Shown piece by piece: positions 34,983 to 44,571 of a stretch of DNA of 64,000 nt (the stretch's first letter is position 1; every line of letters starts with the position of its first letter). The notes beneath the pieces were generated by a model. It did not search any database. It saw only the letters and a program-made list of their open reading frames with translations, and was not told the origin of the DNA. Location: contig CAZTUB010000010.1 in the NCBI GenBank assembly GCA_964615905.1, forward strand, positions 62,001-126,000, written 5' to 3'. A program made the translations under genes and the position numbers. The stretch comes from DATLMR01 sp964615905. GTDB taxonomy: Bacteria > Acidobacteriota > Blastocatellia > UBA7656.

Positions 34983-35960
34983 TCACTCGTCCGCGCCCGC
35001 GCCTTCTTCCTTGAGCCAGTCGCGCGGGCGGAAAAATCCCATCGCTTCGGCTTCGCGCGTGCCGGGCTCCGGCTGGTAATCGTAATCCCATCTGGCGAGC
35101 GGCGGAAGCGACATGAGTATCGACTCGGTACGTCCGCGCGTTTTCAGGCCGAAATGGGTGCCGCGATCATAAACGAGGTTGAACTCGACATAACGGCCGC
35201 GGCGAACGAGCTGGAACCGGCGCTCGCGCTCCGAATAAGGCTCTGTGCGCCGCCGCTCGACCACCGGCAGATATGCAGGAAGAAAGGCCCTGCCCATCGC
35301 TTTTACAAAATCGAAGACCTGCTCGATACCGGCGCGAGCGTCGGGGTCGCGGGCGGGCGAGTCCGCGTCGAGCAGCGGCCCCTGGCTGCTGCCCGTAAGG
35401 TAATCGAAAAAGACGCCGCCCACGCCTCGCGTTTCATCCCGGTGCTTGACGAAGAAATACTCGTCGCACCATTTCTTGAACCGGGGGTAGAAGGCCGGGT
35501 CGAAGCCGTCGCAGGTCGCCTTCAAAGTCCTGTGAAAATGGGCAGCGTCCTCAAGGTACGGGTAGCAGGGCGTGAGGTCGAGCCCTCCGCCGAACCACCC
35601 CTGTATGCCGCGCTCAAGATAGCGGAAATTGGCGTGCACGGTCGGGACCATCGGGCTGAGCGGGTGCAAGACGAGCGACACGCCTGTAGCGAAAAACTGC
35701 GCGCCTTCGCCCACAGGGATGCTTGAGGCCAGGGTGTCGTCGAGCATCCCGTGCACCTCGGAAAAGTTGACGCCCGCCTTCTCAAAGACCTCGCCGCCTT
35801 CGAGCACGCGCGTCCGCCCGCCGCCCCCGCCTTCGCGCTCCCAGTGGTCTTCGCGAAAGCTTTCGCGCCCGTCCGATTCAGTAATCGCGCGACATATCTC
35901 ATCTTGAAGCTCAAGGAAAAAATCCCTTGCCCTCTCTCTCAGTTGTCGCCGGTCGCTCAC
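34983..35960 (-). CDS. hemF: Oxygen-dependent coproporphyrinogen III oxidase
   Basis: This is a 325-residue soluble enzyme that decarboxylates coproporphyrinogen III to protoporphyrinogen IX with O2, in heme synthesis. GVSLVLHPLSPMVPTVHANFRYLE is the unmistakable HemF motif, with FGGGLDLTPCYPYLEDAAHFHR and the ending RWDYDYQPEPGTREAEA. Active-site Asp and His residues are in place. The start is a GTG at 35958-35960 with AGGAG about 6 nt upstream. Its presence indicates an aerobic route to heme. It lies 55 bp downstream of the M14 peptidase gene. Confidence 0.97.
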   Translation of the reverse strand: MSDRRQLRERARDFFLELQDEICRAITESDGRESFREDHWEREGGGGGRTRVLEGGEVFEKAGVNFSEVHGMLDDTLASSIPVGEGAQFFATGVSLVLHPLSPMVPTVHANFRYLERGIQGWFGGGLDLTPCYPYLEDAAHFHRTLKATCDGFDPAFYPRFKKWCDEYFFVKHRDETRGVGGVFFDYLTGSSQGPLLDADSPARDPDARAGIEQVFDFVKAMGRAFLPAYLPVVERRRTEPYSERERRFQLVRRGRYVEFNLVYDRGTHFGLKTRGRTESILMSLPPLARWDYDYQPEPGTREAEAMGFFRPRDWLKEEGAGADE

Positions 35961-36015
35961 TCGCTCTCCTTTAATCTTTCACCCGCTCTCGGCCGTCTCT
36001 CTTTTGCGGTTTTGG

Positions 36016-38934
36016 TTACCTGAGCGACGGCGCGAGCAGAATCGAGTTTATAAACATCTGCGCAGTCGTGCGCCAGAGGAAGCGAAAGTTCGGGTCTTCG
36101 GCAAACAAGATCACGTGGCCGCTGCCCGTAGGCTCGTCGATGACGTAAGCCGTCCCGCGAAGCAGCTCTTCGGTGTTATCGGGCCAGGTGAATCCCGCGA
36201 TCACAATCGGCCCCGAGGCTTCAAAGGTGACGACGTTCGCGCCATCTTTTGACGGGCGGAAGAAAGAGTCTCCATCAACAAGGGCCGCCAGGGTGTCCGT
36301 GTCATAACCGTATGAAAGATAATGTTCGCGATTCAAGCGGGCGCGAAACGACGCGCCGGGGACCGCTAGCGGCTCTGTCGGTCGCTTCTTTAGAGCGGCC
36401 CGCTCATCGGGCTTCGCGTCAGGCTTCGCGTCAGGTTTCAAGGGGGGCTTGACTGCGGATTCGGCCTGCTTGCGCGCTTCACTCGGTTTCGTCTCCGCCG
36501 CCTGTTTTTGAGGAGCGGGCTGAGACTGCGTTTGCGCGGGCGCAGGCTCGGCGGGCGGCTGAGCGTCATCGGTCGCGCCGACCAGACGCGACGAAGACAT
36601 ATCGACATCCTTGCGCGTGAACATTACGGCTCCGCCCCCGACGCCTACGAGCACGCCGCCGCGCTGCGCCCACTCTTTCAGCCTGTCGACGCCGCTTTTG
36701 CCGAGCGCAGAGGCGTACCCGCCGGCGCTGCCGTCAGGCAGGATGATGCAGGTAAACTTTGAAAGGTCGGCCGATTTTATAGCGTTTATCGAGACGGGCG
36801 TGAACTTCAACCCGTACTCGCGCTCGAACGTGTACCACATCGCGCCGTAGCTTGTTGGGCTCGTGGACTCGTCCCAGATGACTGCAACCGCAGGCTTTCG
36901 CAACGAAGCTACGGATTCGGACCCTATCCCCGTGTCGCCCTCTTCGCTATAGGCCGAGTTGACCGCCCAGACCCGCGCGCCTGTCTCCGTGGCGAGCGAG
37001 GCCACGCGCGCGTGCAGGGATTCAGGGTTGCGGTGCACGCGCGCAATCAATGTGCCCGCAGGCCAGTTGCGCCCGCCCGCGTTCAACTGTCGCGTGGCCA
37101 CGGCTACCCTGTAGCCTTCGCTTAAAAGCGCGATGGCCAGCCTCGCCGCCGCGTCGGTCCCGTAGGGGATCACGTAAGCCGAGTTGGCGCGGCCGCCTTC
37201 GACGCCGCCGCCCAGACCCGGAAGCGGCTGCGCGTCGGAAGCCGTAAGCAGGCCCGCCTTTCTGCCCGCGTCAGCAGGAGAGTCTGTCACCTCGACTCTT
37301 GCGCCGCGAACGGCGGGCGCGTCTTCGGTCCAGTATGCCTCGACGCCCGATGCGAGCGGCAGCGACCACGACGTTATGTCGTAAAACTCCGCCTCTTCCT
37401 TCCCGACGTTCTTGCCACGGCGCTCGTTGCGCGCCGCCCGCTCGTACTCGTTTTTTGCGAAGGTTGCATCGACTTCAGCATTCGGCTCAAGCTGCGCCTT
37501 GGCGAGCCGCTTCATCGGCTGGCTCAGGTCGACCACATACGCGCCCGATGGAAAGTCCTTTGTCTCGACGCGCGTGCCTGTGTAGGAGCGCGCCTTCGTC
37601 GAGCGGAAGCCTTCGCGGGCGACCGAGACTTCGATCCCTTGCCGCACGAGGTTGCGCACAAGCGCGGCGGCGCGACCGGGGTCTTTGCCTGGCAATATCA
37701 CAACGCGCTTTAGCGGCTCGTTTCTAACCTCGTCCATCCCTGTCTTAAAGAATAGGTAGTAATCTTTAAGCCGCGCTTCGCGATTATCCGAAGCCGTCTC
37801 GACCGTGGCCATCGAGGCGGTGAAGTGCTTGGCTATCCCCTGGCGGAAAGTCAGAATCGTGTCGTCGTCGCGCCTGAGCGCGAGCGAGCGCGGGCCTCCG
37901 CCGTCCGTCTCGTAGGTCATACCTGTCGCGCCCGTCAGCGACGACCACGAATCCATGTACCCGGCATAAAATATGTCGAAGACGTGGCGGACATAGTAGT
38001 TCCAGCCGTAACGGTCGAAGGCCGCGGCGTTGGCGCGACCGAACTTGTCATACCAGAACTTTGACCGCTCTACGGGGAGGTTTTTGTTTATAGGCTCGGC
38101 CGCGGGCGGAAAGAAGTAAGAAGCAACCTGCCCGTGATGATCGACGAAGACCTGCGGCCGCCACTCGCGCATGCCGCGAAGCAGGGCGTGGTTTTCAGGC
38201 TGTGTCAGCGCGAGCATGTCGCGGTTCATGTCGAAGCGATAATGGTTGCCGCGCCCGTAAACCTGGTACGGCTCGCGGTGCTCGACGCTGAAAAATTCCG
38301 GGTCGCCGATTGCGACGGAGTTCTCCCACACGGCGAACCGCTCGTGCCCGTCCGGGTTGTGCATGGTGTTTATGACGACGACTACGTTTTTAAGAACCTC
38401 AAGCGTTCGCGGCTCTTCGGATGCGGCAAGCTGGTAGAGCACCTGCTGAACCGTCTCATAGCTGGCGGACTCGTTCCCGTGTATGCCGTAGTTGAGCCAC
38501 ACGACGATTGGAGTCGCGCGAGCTATCCGGTCGGCCTCGGCTTCGGTCGCGGTCGTTCGCGGGTCGGCCAGGCGGGCGATGCTGGCTTTGATCTCGTCGA
38601 GCCGCGCGATGTTTTCAGGCGACGAGACTACGGCGAGATAAAGGTTGCGGTGCTCCCAGGTCTTCCCGTTTTCGATCAGCCTCACGCGGTCGGGCGCGGC
38701 TGCGGCAATGCGCTCGATCACGCGCACGATGTTTCCGTGCGAGCTTTGAAACTGTCCCGGCTCGTAGCCCGTGATGGTCGAAGGGCGCGGCACGCTCGCG
38801 CGGTACGGCCCGCGTGCGTAAAAGTCAAATCTGTCTTGAGCGATTATTTCCTGAGCTATGCAGCCGGGGGCCTTGCCTCCGAGGGCAAAGCTCGCCCCGA
38901 CCAGGGCAAGGACAATAACTCTTTTCAATCTCAT
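36016..38934 (-). CDS. Secreted M14-family zinc carboxypeptidase
   Basis: This is a 972-residue exported peptidase. After the signal peptide (MRLKRVIVLALVGASFALGG), the M14 domain begins near YEPGQFQSSHGNIVRVIERIA. Zinc ligands lie in YGIHGNESAS (HxxE) and a later His, with VFVDHHGQVASYF in the catalytic region. A second half, after a linker, has LSKFTCIILPDGSAGGYASALG and RGGVLVGVGGGAVMF, which resemble a class-I glutamine-amidotransferase-like fold without its catalytic Cys being evident. Residues near 800-860 form a Gln/Pro/Ala- and KPDA-repeat low-complexity linker. Proline-rich segments suggest it is surface-exposed. Substrates are unknown. Confidence 0.9.
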   Translation of the reverse strand: MRLKRVIVLALVGASFALGGKAPGCIAQEIIAQDRFDFYARGPYRASVPRPSTITGYEPGQFQSSHGNIVRVIERIAAAAPDRVRLIENGKTWEHRNLYLAVVSSPENIARLDEIKASIARLADPRTTATEAEADRIARATPIVVWLNYGIHGNESASYETVQQVLYQLAASEEPRTLEVLKNVVVVINTMHNPDGHERFAVWENSVAIGDPEFFSVEHREPYQVYGRGNHYRFDMNRDMLALTQPENHALLRGMREWRPQVFVDHHGQVASYFFPPAAEPINKNLPVERSKFWYDKFGRANAAAFDRYGWNYYVRHVFDIFYAGYMDSWSSLTGATGMTYETDGGGPRSLALRRDDDTILTFRQGIAKHFTASMATVETASDNREARLKDYYLFFKTGMDEVRNEPLKRVVILPGKDPGRAAALVRNLVRQGIEVSVAREGFRSTKARSYTGTRVETKDFPSGAYVVDLSQPMKRLAKAQLEPNAEVDATFAKNEYERAARNERRGKNVGKEEAEFYDITSWSLPLASGVEAYWTEDAPAVRGARVEVTDSPADAGRKAGLLTASDAQPLPGLGGGVEGGRANSAYVIPYGTDAAARLAIALLSEGYRVAVATRQLNAGGRNWPAGTLIARVHRNPESLHARVASLATETGARVWAVNSAYSEEGDTGIGSESVASLRKPAVAVIWDESTSPTSYGAMWYTFEREYGLKFTPVSINAIKSADLSKFTCIILPDGSAGGYASALGKSGVDRLKEWAQRGGVLVGVGGGAVMFTRKDVDMSSSRLVGATDDAQPPAEPAPAQTQSQPAPQKQAAETKPSEARKQAESAVKPPLKPDAKPDAKPDERAALKKRPTEPLAVPGASFRARLNREHYLSYGYDTDTLAALVDGDSFFRPSKDGANVVTFEASGPIVIAGFTWPDNTEELLRGTAYVIDEPTGSGHVILFAEDPNFRFLWRTTAQMFINSILLAPSLR

Positions 38935-39188
38935 CTAAATCGTCCACCTGCGCTATTCAAATTTTAAGAAGAGAAACGATAGTAGCCTAAAAAGCGGTTG
39001 TATGGAAAGCAGAGCGCCCGCCGCGCGTGTCCCGTCTCGCTGCACCCCGCGCCAGGCGGTTGGACGGCTTTCGTTCGTTTCGGCCTCGAAAAGCGCCGCT
39101 CGGATGCAGGCCGGAAGGCACGACGCTTGCTTTTTTGATATGGGGCAGGAACTCAAATGGTTAACCGAGATCAAGGAGGGAATTTCAG

Positions 39189-39635
39189 ATGAACGCACTC
39201 GAACTTTTAAAGCAGGACCATCAGGAAGCAAGCAACATGATGGACAAGCTTGAGATGAACGACCAGTCAGACATGCAGATGTTTTCACAGCTCAAGCAGG
39301 CGCTGACGCTTCACACAAAGGTGGAAGAGACGCTACTTTACCCCGCGCTCGAAGAGCACGAGGAGACTCGCGACATGGTTCAGGAAGCCTACGAGGAGCA
39401 CCAGACCGTAGACGAGATACTGGCAGAGATGTCCGGGCTCGCGCCTACGAACGAGGACTTCACAAGAAAGCTCGCCGAGCTGCGCGAGAACGTTATGCAT
39501 CACGTCAAGGAAGAAGAGAACGAGATGTTCCCCAAGGTCGAGCAGGTGCTGGGCCGCGACCGCCTTCAGGAGATGGGTCGGCAGATGCAGCAGATGAAGA
39601 TGGGCAAGAGCGCCACGGCTACGCAACAGAAGTAG
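39189..39635 (+). CDS. Hemerythrin-domain protein
   Basis: This is a 148-residue helical-bundle protein with the HHE pattern: His in KQDHQEASNMMDKLEM, HTKVEETLLYPALEEHEE in helix 2, YEEHQTVDEIL in helix 3 and HHVKEEENEMFPKVEQVL in helix 4. These would bind a di-iron centre for oxygen or NO sensing or storage. AAGGAGGG precedes ATG 39189. A heptamer palindrome (39643-39741) starts 7 bp after the stop. Not fused to any signalling domain. Confidence 0.92.
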   Translation: MNALELLKQDHQEASNMMDKLEMNDQSDMQMFSQLKQALTLHTKVEETLLYPALEEHEETRDMVQEAYEEHQTVDEILAEMSGLAPTNEDFTRKLAELRENVMHHVKEEENEMFPKVEQVLGRDRLQEMGRQMQQMKMGKSATATQQK

Positions 39636-39642
39636 AAGGAAC

Positions 39643-39741
39643 GTAAACAGTGACAAGTGACAAGTGACAAGTGACAAGAAGGACCAGGCACGGCTTTGGT
39701 CGTTTTCTCCTTCTTGTCACTTGTTACTGTTTACTTGTCAC
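39643..39741. repeat. Heptamer-armed intergenic palindrome, copy 2
   Basis: The left arm is GTAAACA then four GTGACAA units (39650-39677) and GAAGGA. The right arm reads TCCTTC, TTGTCAC, TTGTTAC, TGTTTAC, TTGTCAC (39708-39741). The two arms are imperfect inverted repeats around a loop of about 24 nt. The right arm overlaps the last codons of the DUF4344 gene, whose stop is at 39724-39726. Confidence 0.85.
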
Positions 39742-40530
39742 CTTTCTAAAGGGCCGAAGCGCTTTGCTCCATTCGGCCTGTACCCGCGAGAACTCTTTCG
39801 AACAGTCAGCCGTTCTTTCGACGGGCAGGATTCTGTTTTTGGCAAGATAGCTATGCTTGTCGGCGGCGCTGCCATAAATCCAGCAAAGTATGTCCCCGAC
39901 CCTTCGCGGGCTTAAAGAGTGCTCCTTCCAAAAACCGAGCGTCACCAGATTGGTCTCTTCTTGATCGTCGAGGATGAACCAGCTCGCGCCGTCTACGACC
40001 GCCCGCTCTCCGGCCTCCGGGCCAAGCCTGAGCAGAAACACCATCAATTGATCGACTCCGTCTTCTTCGCCGTCGGCGGGCAATTCGAGCACGTCTATGA
40101 GCGCGTGCGCGAGCGCGTGATAAAAGACGAACGCGGTCGCGCCTATCACCGCTGTCTCTTCGATCTCCGAGTGCGCTTCATTTTTTGAAAGCAGGCGGGC
40201 GAACCTCTCCATCACTTCGTAACAGATCGTGACTCGCCGCGCGCTTCTGTCATAAGCGACCGCAGGCTCTCCGCACTCGCCGAGCGCGACCGTAATGTCG
40301 GAAGGCAGACGGAGCGCGCCGTTCAAGCTCGCGGCAATCGATTCAAAGAGCCGGTCTTCGCGCAAGCCCATCTGAAGCTCTGTATACTTGAAACTACTAA
40401 CAGGCCCGAATGTCACCTTGATCCGTTCCCGCGCTTCGGCTCTCTCTTCTGTCTGAACAGGCGAGCTTGCCTGCGGGCTTATGGTGACCAGCAGCAGCGC
40501 CAAAATCGTAAGATTCAATCTGCCTGTCAT
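39724..40530 (-). CDS. DUF4344-family protein, predicted inactive metallopeptidase
   Basis: This is a 268-residue exported protein (signal peptide MTGRLNLTILALLLVTISPQ). It matches the DUF4344 'putative metallopeptidase' layout: CYEVMERFARLLSK, then FVFYHALAHALIDVLELP and GEEDGVDQLM. In the family the zinc motif is HExGH; here it is His138-Ala-Leu-Ala-His142, so the catalytic Glu is replaced by Ala, although the histidines and the downstream EED are kept. The last residues (VTSKQ) come from the heptamer repeat. Its start overlaps the stop of the D-threonine-aldolase-like gene by 4 nt (ATGA). Confidence 0.78.
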   Translation of the reverse strand: MTGRLNLTILALLLVTISPQASSPVQTEERAEARERIKVTFGPVSSFKYTELQMGLREDRLFESIAASLNGALRLPSDITVALGECGEPAVAYDRSARRVTICYEVMERFARLLSKNEAHSEIEETAVIGATAFVFYHALAHALIDVLELPADGEEDGVDQLMVFLLRLGPEAGERAVVDGASWFILDDQEETNLVTLGFWKEHSLSPRRVGDILCWIYGSAADKHSYLAKNRILPVERTADCSKEFSRVQAEWSKALRPFRKVTSKQ

Positions 40531-41693
40531 AACTTCAACGGGGCCTCGCGGCCGCGCGCACTCACGCGCTCTACGCCCTGAACCTCGCCCGCGACTACGA
40601 TCAGCGCGTGATCGAAATTATTTACGGTCGGGCACACATGACGCGGAACGAGATAGATCGTCTCGCCGAGCCGTGGGAGAGTTGAGCCCGCGCTCGTCTC
40701 GACGGGAAGATGTTCTTCGCTCGGTCTGAGCGGTTTGCAGTCCGCCCGGCCAAGCACCGCGCACGTAGGCACACCCGCGTCGGCAGAGACGGTCTTGTGC
40801 CCCGCGTCACAGGTGAATATCCCCGCAGAGGGGTGGCTCACGACCGTCGAGACCACGATTGCCGCCGGGCGGTACCCATACTCTTCGGGCAATTGTGCGA
40901 GGCTCGTCATGTCGCCGTAGACGATAGTTCCGGGCGAGGCTCTATGGACAAAGCCCGCGTCGCGAAAGCGGTCGTAAGAGAGGGTGCAGGGGAAGGCGGG
41001 AGTCCCTGCGGTTATCACCTCTTCGACCGCGAGACCTGCGCTCTCAAGCTCGCCAACCAGTTCGATCAACCGGTCGTACCCCTTGTGCGCCGCCGCCTCG
41101 CGCTCGTCGAGACCGTATTTCGACATGTGGCCGTCATAGTAATGAAGGCCGCGAAACCGGAGCCCCGCCGACTCTACGGCGTGTGCGAGCGCTATAACCT
41201 GCCCGGCCCGTTCCTGCTCGACGCCCGTGCGGTTCATGCCGGGGTTTACGTCGATGAAAAGGCCGACGCCGCTCGATCTCCAGGCTTCGATCTGTGCGCT
41301 GTTTTCGATAAGCGCAGAGATTTTGCGGTCGCCGTACTCCGAGGCTATCTCGCGTGCGCGGCGCGCGTTCGCTCCGACAACCGGGTAAGCCAGAAGAACG
41401 TCTTCGGCCCCGGAAGCAAGCGATGTCAGTAGCTCAAGCGTGGTCGAGCATTTAAACTGTTTGATCCCGTGGCTGATGAACCGCTCGATAATGCTCGCGA
41501 GCTTCGCGGTCTTTACGTGCGGTCGCCAGCGGCCGGCATCCCCGCCGAGCAGCTTTATAGTCGTGGCGATATTAGCGTCGACGATCTCCGTGTAGACGGC
41601 CAGCGCGGGCGTCAGGATGGTATCGGCGTCGCGGATTCGATAAGCATCCGGCGCTTGAGCGAGCAGAGACGTTGCCTGTCCGAGAGTTGCCAT
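40527..41693 (-). CDS. D-threonine aldolase-like PLP enzyme (alanine racemase N-terminal fold)
   Basis: This is a 388-residue PLP-dependent enzyme. TPALAVYTEIVDANI then RWRPHVKTAK place the Schiff-base lysine in the fold III N-terminal domain. FIDVNPGMNRTGV and LHYYDGHMSKY follow. The C-terminal domain ends with GETIYLVPRHVCPTVNNFDHALIV, and the His/Cys of HVCP fit the metal ligands of D-threonine aldolase/D-serine dehydratase-like enzymes. It probably cleaves or racemises a D-beta-hydroxy amino acid. I chose ATG 41691-41693 with GGAG upstream. The stop overlaps the following DUF4344 start. Confidence 0.87.
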   Translation of the reverse strand: MATLGQATSLLAQAPDAYRIRDADTILTPALAVYTEIVDANIATTIKLLGGDAGRWRPHVKTAKLASIIERFISHGIKQFKCSTTLELLTSLASGAEDVLLAYPVVGANARRAREIASEYGDRKISALIENSAQIEAWRSSGVGLFIDVNPGMNRTGVEQERAGQVIALAHAVESAGLRFRGLHYYDGHMSKYGLDEREAAAHKGYDRLIELVGELESAGLAVEEVITAGTPAFPCTLSYDRFRDAGFVHRASPGTIVYGDMTSLAQLPEEYGYRPAAIVVSTVVSHPSAGIFTCDAGHKTVSADAGVPTCAVLGRADCKPLRPSEEHLPVETSAGSTLPRLGETIYLVPRHVCPTVNNFDHALIVVAGEVQGVERVSARGREAPLKL

Positions 41694-41848
41694 GATATTA
41701 AGTCTCCACAATCAGTGGAATGTCACACGTCGAAGTTTTCATTCTCGCGGCTAGTTGATGATACAGACTCTTTGGCGCAGACCACAACCTTGACTCTTTC
41801 GGTTCAAGCTCGGATTCTTAGTTACGGTTTATGAGGAGGATTACCCAA

Positions 41849-43882
41849 ATGATAAGACAGGCGATACGATCCCTGGCAATAGCCATGCTCGTGATCTCGT
41901 TCGCGAGCGCGTCGCCCGCTTTAGGGCAGGCGAAAAAACGTCTCCTTGAAAAAGAGACTTTCATGGACATGGAGAGCGTGAGCAACCCCTCGATCTCTCC
42001 TGACGGCAAGACAATCGTCTTCACAAGGACATGGGTCGATAAGGCGAAAGACGAATACCGCAGCAACCTGTGGGTAGTCGACGCGGACGGCTCGCGCCCG
42101 CGCGAGTTGACTCAAGGCGCATGGCGAGACACCGCGCCCGTCTGGTCGCCCGACGGCAAGCGCATAGCTTTCCTGTCGGACCGCGACGGCACGACGCAGC
42201 TCCACGTCATGTGGGTCGATACACGCGAAGCGGCGCGGTTGACCACGCTCGAGCGCGCGCCTTCAAACCTGCGGTGGTCGCCCGACGGCAAACAGATAGC
42301 CTTTAACAATTTCGTTCCAGACAACGACCCGATCCTGGCAGTCAAGCTGCCCGAACGCCCGAAGAATGCCCAGTGGGCAAAGCCCGCTGTCATAGTCAAC
42401 CGCCTGAGCTGGGCAAGCGACGGCCAGGGCCCGCTGCCGATGGGCCACAACCAGGTATTTGTAATCGATTCGATACTCGGCGGCACGCCGCGACAGATCA
42501 CGAGCGGCAAGTACAACCACGGCGGGACCGAATGGTCATCGGACGGGCGGGTGATCTACGTTTCGGCCATTCGCAAGCCCGATGCGGAGTATACGAGAAA
42601 CGACAGCGAGATATACGCCGTCACGCTCGACACGCTCGACATCCGCCCGCTCACGGAGCGCGCGGGGCCTGACAACAACCCGCGCGTATCTCCGAACGGC
42701 CAGTGGATAGCCTACACGGGCTATGACGAGAAGCGGTTTACAAGCCATCTCTCAAGCCTCTACCTGATGGACCGCAACGGCGGAGCCAAGCGGCTCTGGG
42801 TCGGCAATCTCCCAAGCTCGCCTTCCGGCGTAACGTGGGCCGCGGACGGCGGGGGCGTTTACTACTCTATGGAAGAGAACGGGGTGTCGAACGTCTACTT
42901 CGCCCCGGTTGACGGCAAGCCGCGCAAGATCACAAACGGCGTGCATTACCTCGGCGGGTTCTCCATGTCGCGCAACGGGCAGATGGCCGCCGTGCGCTCT
43001 ACGTTCAAGCAGCCCGGCACGATTGTGACGTTCAAGCTCAGCGACGGGGCGAACATGAAAGAGTTGATCGACGTAAACGACGACGTGCTGGCCGACGTCA
43101 GGCTGGGCGACGCCGAAGAGTTGTGGTTTACATCGAAGGACGGGACGAAGGTGCAGGGGTGGCTGATAAAGCCCGCGGATTTTGACCCCAACAAAAAGTA
43201 CCCGATGCTTTTATGGATTCACGGCGGGCCGTGGTCTATGTACAACGTGGCCTTCAACTGGGCGTGGCAGAACTTTTCGGCCAACGGCTACGCGGTGCTC
43301 TACACGAACCCGCGCGGGTCGACAGGCTACGGGCAGGAGTTCGTAAACGGGATTCAGTACGCATACCCCGGCAAAGACTACGACGACCTTATGGCGGGGG
43401 TCGATGCCGCTTTAGCCAAGGGCTGGATCGACGCGAACAACCTGTTTGTGACAGGCGGGTCGGGCGGCGGCGTGTTGACCGCGTGGATAGTCGGCCACAC
43501 GGACCGCTTCCGCGCGGCAGTCTCTATGCGCCCTGTCATCAACTGGCACTCTTTCGTGGGAACGACGGACGGCCCCAGCTGGTACTATCAATTCGAAAAG
43601 TACCCGTGGGAAGACCCCATGCAATACGCGGTGCGGTCGCCGCTTCATTACGTGGCCAACGTCAAAACGCCGACTATGGTCATGACGGGCGAAGCGGACC
43701 TGCGCACGCCCATCAGCCAGAGCGAGGAGTATTATCGCGCGCTCAAGATGCTGAAGAAAGATACGCTGCTTGTTCGCATGCCTGACGAGTACCACGGCTG
43801 GCGGCGGCCTTCGCACCAGCTCTTGCAGCAGCTTTACCTGCAAGCGTGGTTCGACAAGTACAGGAAAGAATCCCGCCCATAG
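41849..43882 (+). CDS. Secreted S9-family dipeptidyl/acylaminoacyl peptidase
   Basis: This is a 677-residue exported serine peptidase. Signal peptide: MIRQAIRSLAIAMLVISFAS. The propeller domain shows several PDGKxIxF-type blades (SISPDGKTIVFTR, VWSPDGKRIAFLS). The hydrolase domain contains LLWIHGGPWSMYNV, Ser538 in TGGSGGGVLTA, Asp617 in GEADLRTP and His649 in PDEYHGW. The start at ATG 41849 has AGGAGGA eight nt upstream; an ATG 18 bp earlier overlaps that ribosome-binding site and is less likely. It lacks the C-terminal extra domain of the S9 protein at 10.7 kb. Confidence 0.93.
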   Translation: MIRQAIRSLAIAMLVISFASASPALGQAKKRLLEKETFMDMESVSNPSISPDGKTIVFTRTWVDKAKDEYRSNLWVVDADGSRPRELTQGAWRDTAPVWSPDGKRIAFLSDRDGTTQLHVMWVDTREAARLTTLERAPSNLRWSPDGKQIAFNNFVPDNDPILAVKLPERPKNAQWAKPAVIVNRLSWASDGQGPLPMGHNQVFVIDSILGGTPRQITSGKYNHGGTEWSSDGRVIYVSAIRKPDAEYTRNDSEIYAVTLDTLDIRPLTERAGPDNNPRVSPNGQWIAYTGYDEKRFTSHLSSLYLMDRNGGAKRLWVGNLPSSPSGVTWAADGGGVYYSMEENGVSNVYFAPVDGKPRKITNGVHYLGGFSMSRNGQMAAVRSTFKQPGTIVTFKLSDGANMKELIDVNDDVLADVRLGDAEELWFTSKDGTKVQGWLIKPADFDPNKKYPMLLWIHGGPWSMYNVAFNWAWQNFSANGYAVLYTNPRGSTGYGQEFVNGIQYAYPGKDYDDLMAGVDAALAKGWIDANNLFVTGGSGGGVLTAWIVGHTDRFRAAVSMRPVINWHSFVGTTDGPSWYYQFEKYPWEDPMQYAVRSPLHYVANVKTPTMVMTGEADLRTPISQSEEYYRALKMLKKDTLLVRMPDEYHGWRRPSHQLLQQLYLQAWFDKYRKESRP

Positions 43883-43976
43883 ACAGTAAGGTTGACAATT
43901 CAGGGTTCGGCGGCGGCCTTGCTGCCGAGCCCTGAGCTTTCCGGTCAAGCGGCCGACTTATTAAGGAGGAACGAGG

Positions 43977-44555
43977 ATGAACCGGCTAAGGAAGCTACTC
44001 GTAATGATTTTGCTCGTCTCTACGCTTGGGCTTTCGCCTTCGGCGGCGGCGCAGCTCGATATGTTCGACGGCAAGCCTGCCTTCGCGGAAGGGGTGGACC
44101 TCGGCTACTACCTCTGGAGGGAAGGCGACACGTGGCACGTCAGGTGGACGACAAAGGGGAAGTTGAGACAATTCACCGGCGCCGTGACGGCAGAAGGCGG
44201 CGAGCTCAGGTCGCTCAAGCGCATAGACGTCGAGGAGGAGCGCCGCGTCCTTTATCCTGGACGCGCGCCGCGCGTGGTCTATGGCCCTAGAGGGCGCGCG
44301 CATGTTCGTCGCGGCAGAGCGCCTGTCGTCGTCGAACGCGAGCAGGACAAGATAGAGAAGGACGGCGACCGGAGAATCGTTTTCCTTGCGCGGACAGACG
44401 ACGACATAGACGGGTTCAATTTCAAAGTCGATGAGAATGTCAGGTCGTTGCGCTTCGTGCTTGAGATAGACGGGAGACAGATGGCGCACTCTGTAGAGGT
44501 AGGCAAAAATAACCGGAAGCCGCAGAGTATGCCCCTGGTGGTTGAGCTGAAGTAA
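43977..44555 (+). CDS. Small secreted protein of unknown function
   Basis: This is a 192-residue protein with a clear signal peptide (MNRLRKLLVMILLVSTLGLSPSAAAQ). The mature part has VDLGYYLWREGDTWHVRWTTKG, an Arg-rich RVVYGPRGRAHVRRGRAPVVV loop and a C-terminal beta-rich part VRSLRFVLEIDGRQMAHSVEVG. I do not recognise a family. TAAGGAGGAACGAGG precedes the ATG. It follows the S9 gene by 94 bp, possibly in the same transcript. Confidence 0.75.
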   Translation: MNRLRKLLVMILLVSTLGLSPSAAAQLDMFDGKPAFAEGVDLGYYLWREGDTWHVRWTTKGKLRQFTGAVTAEGGELRSLKRIDVEEERRVLYPGRAPRVVYGPRGRAHVRRGRAPVVVEREQDKIEKDGDRRIVFLARTDDDIDGFNFKVDENVRSLRFVLEIDGRQMAHSVEVGKNNRKPQSMPLVVELK

Positions 44556-44571
44556 GCGGAGGCGCGAAGCT

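Noticed and set aside
38134..38967. Open frame of about 277 codons opposite the M14 peptidase
   Set aside because: Antisense shadow of well-supported coding sequence, with no recognisable family.
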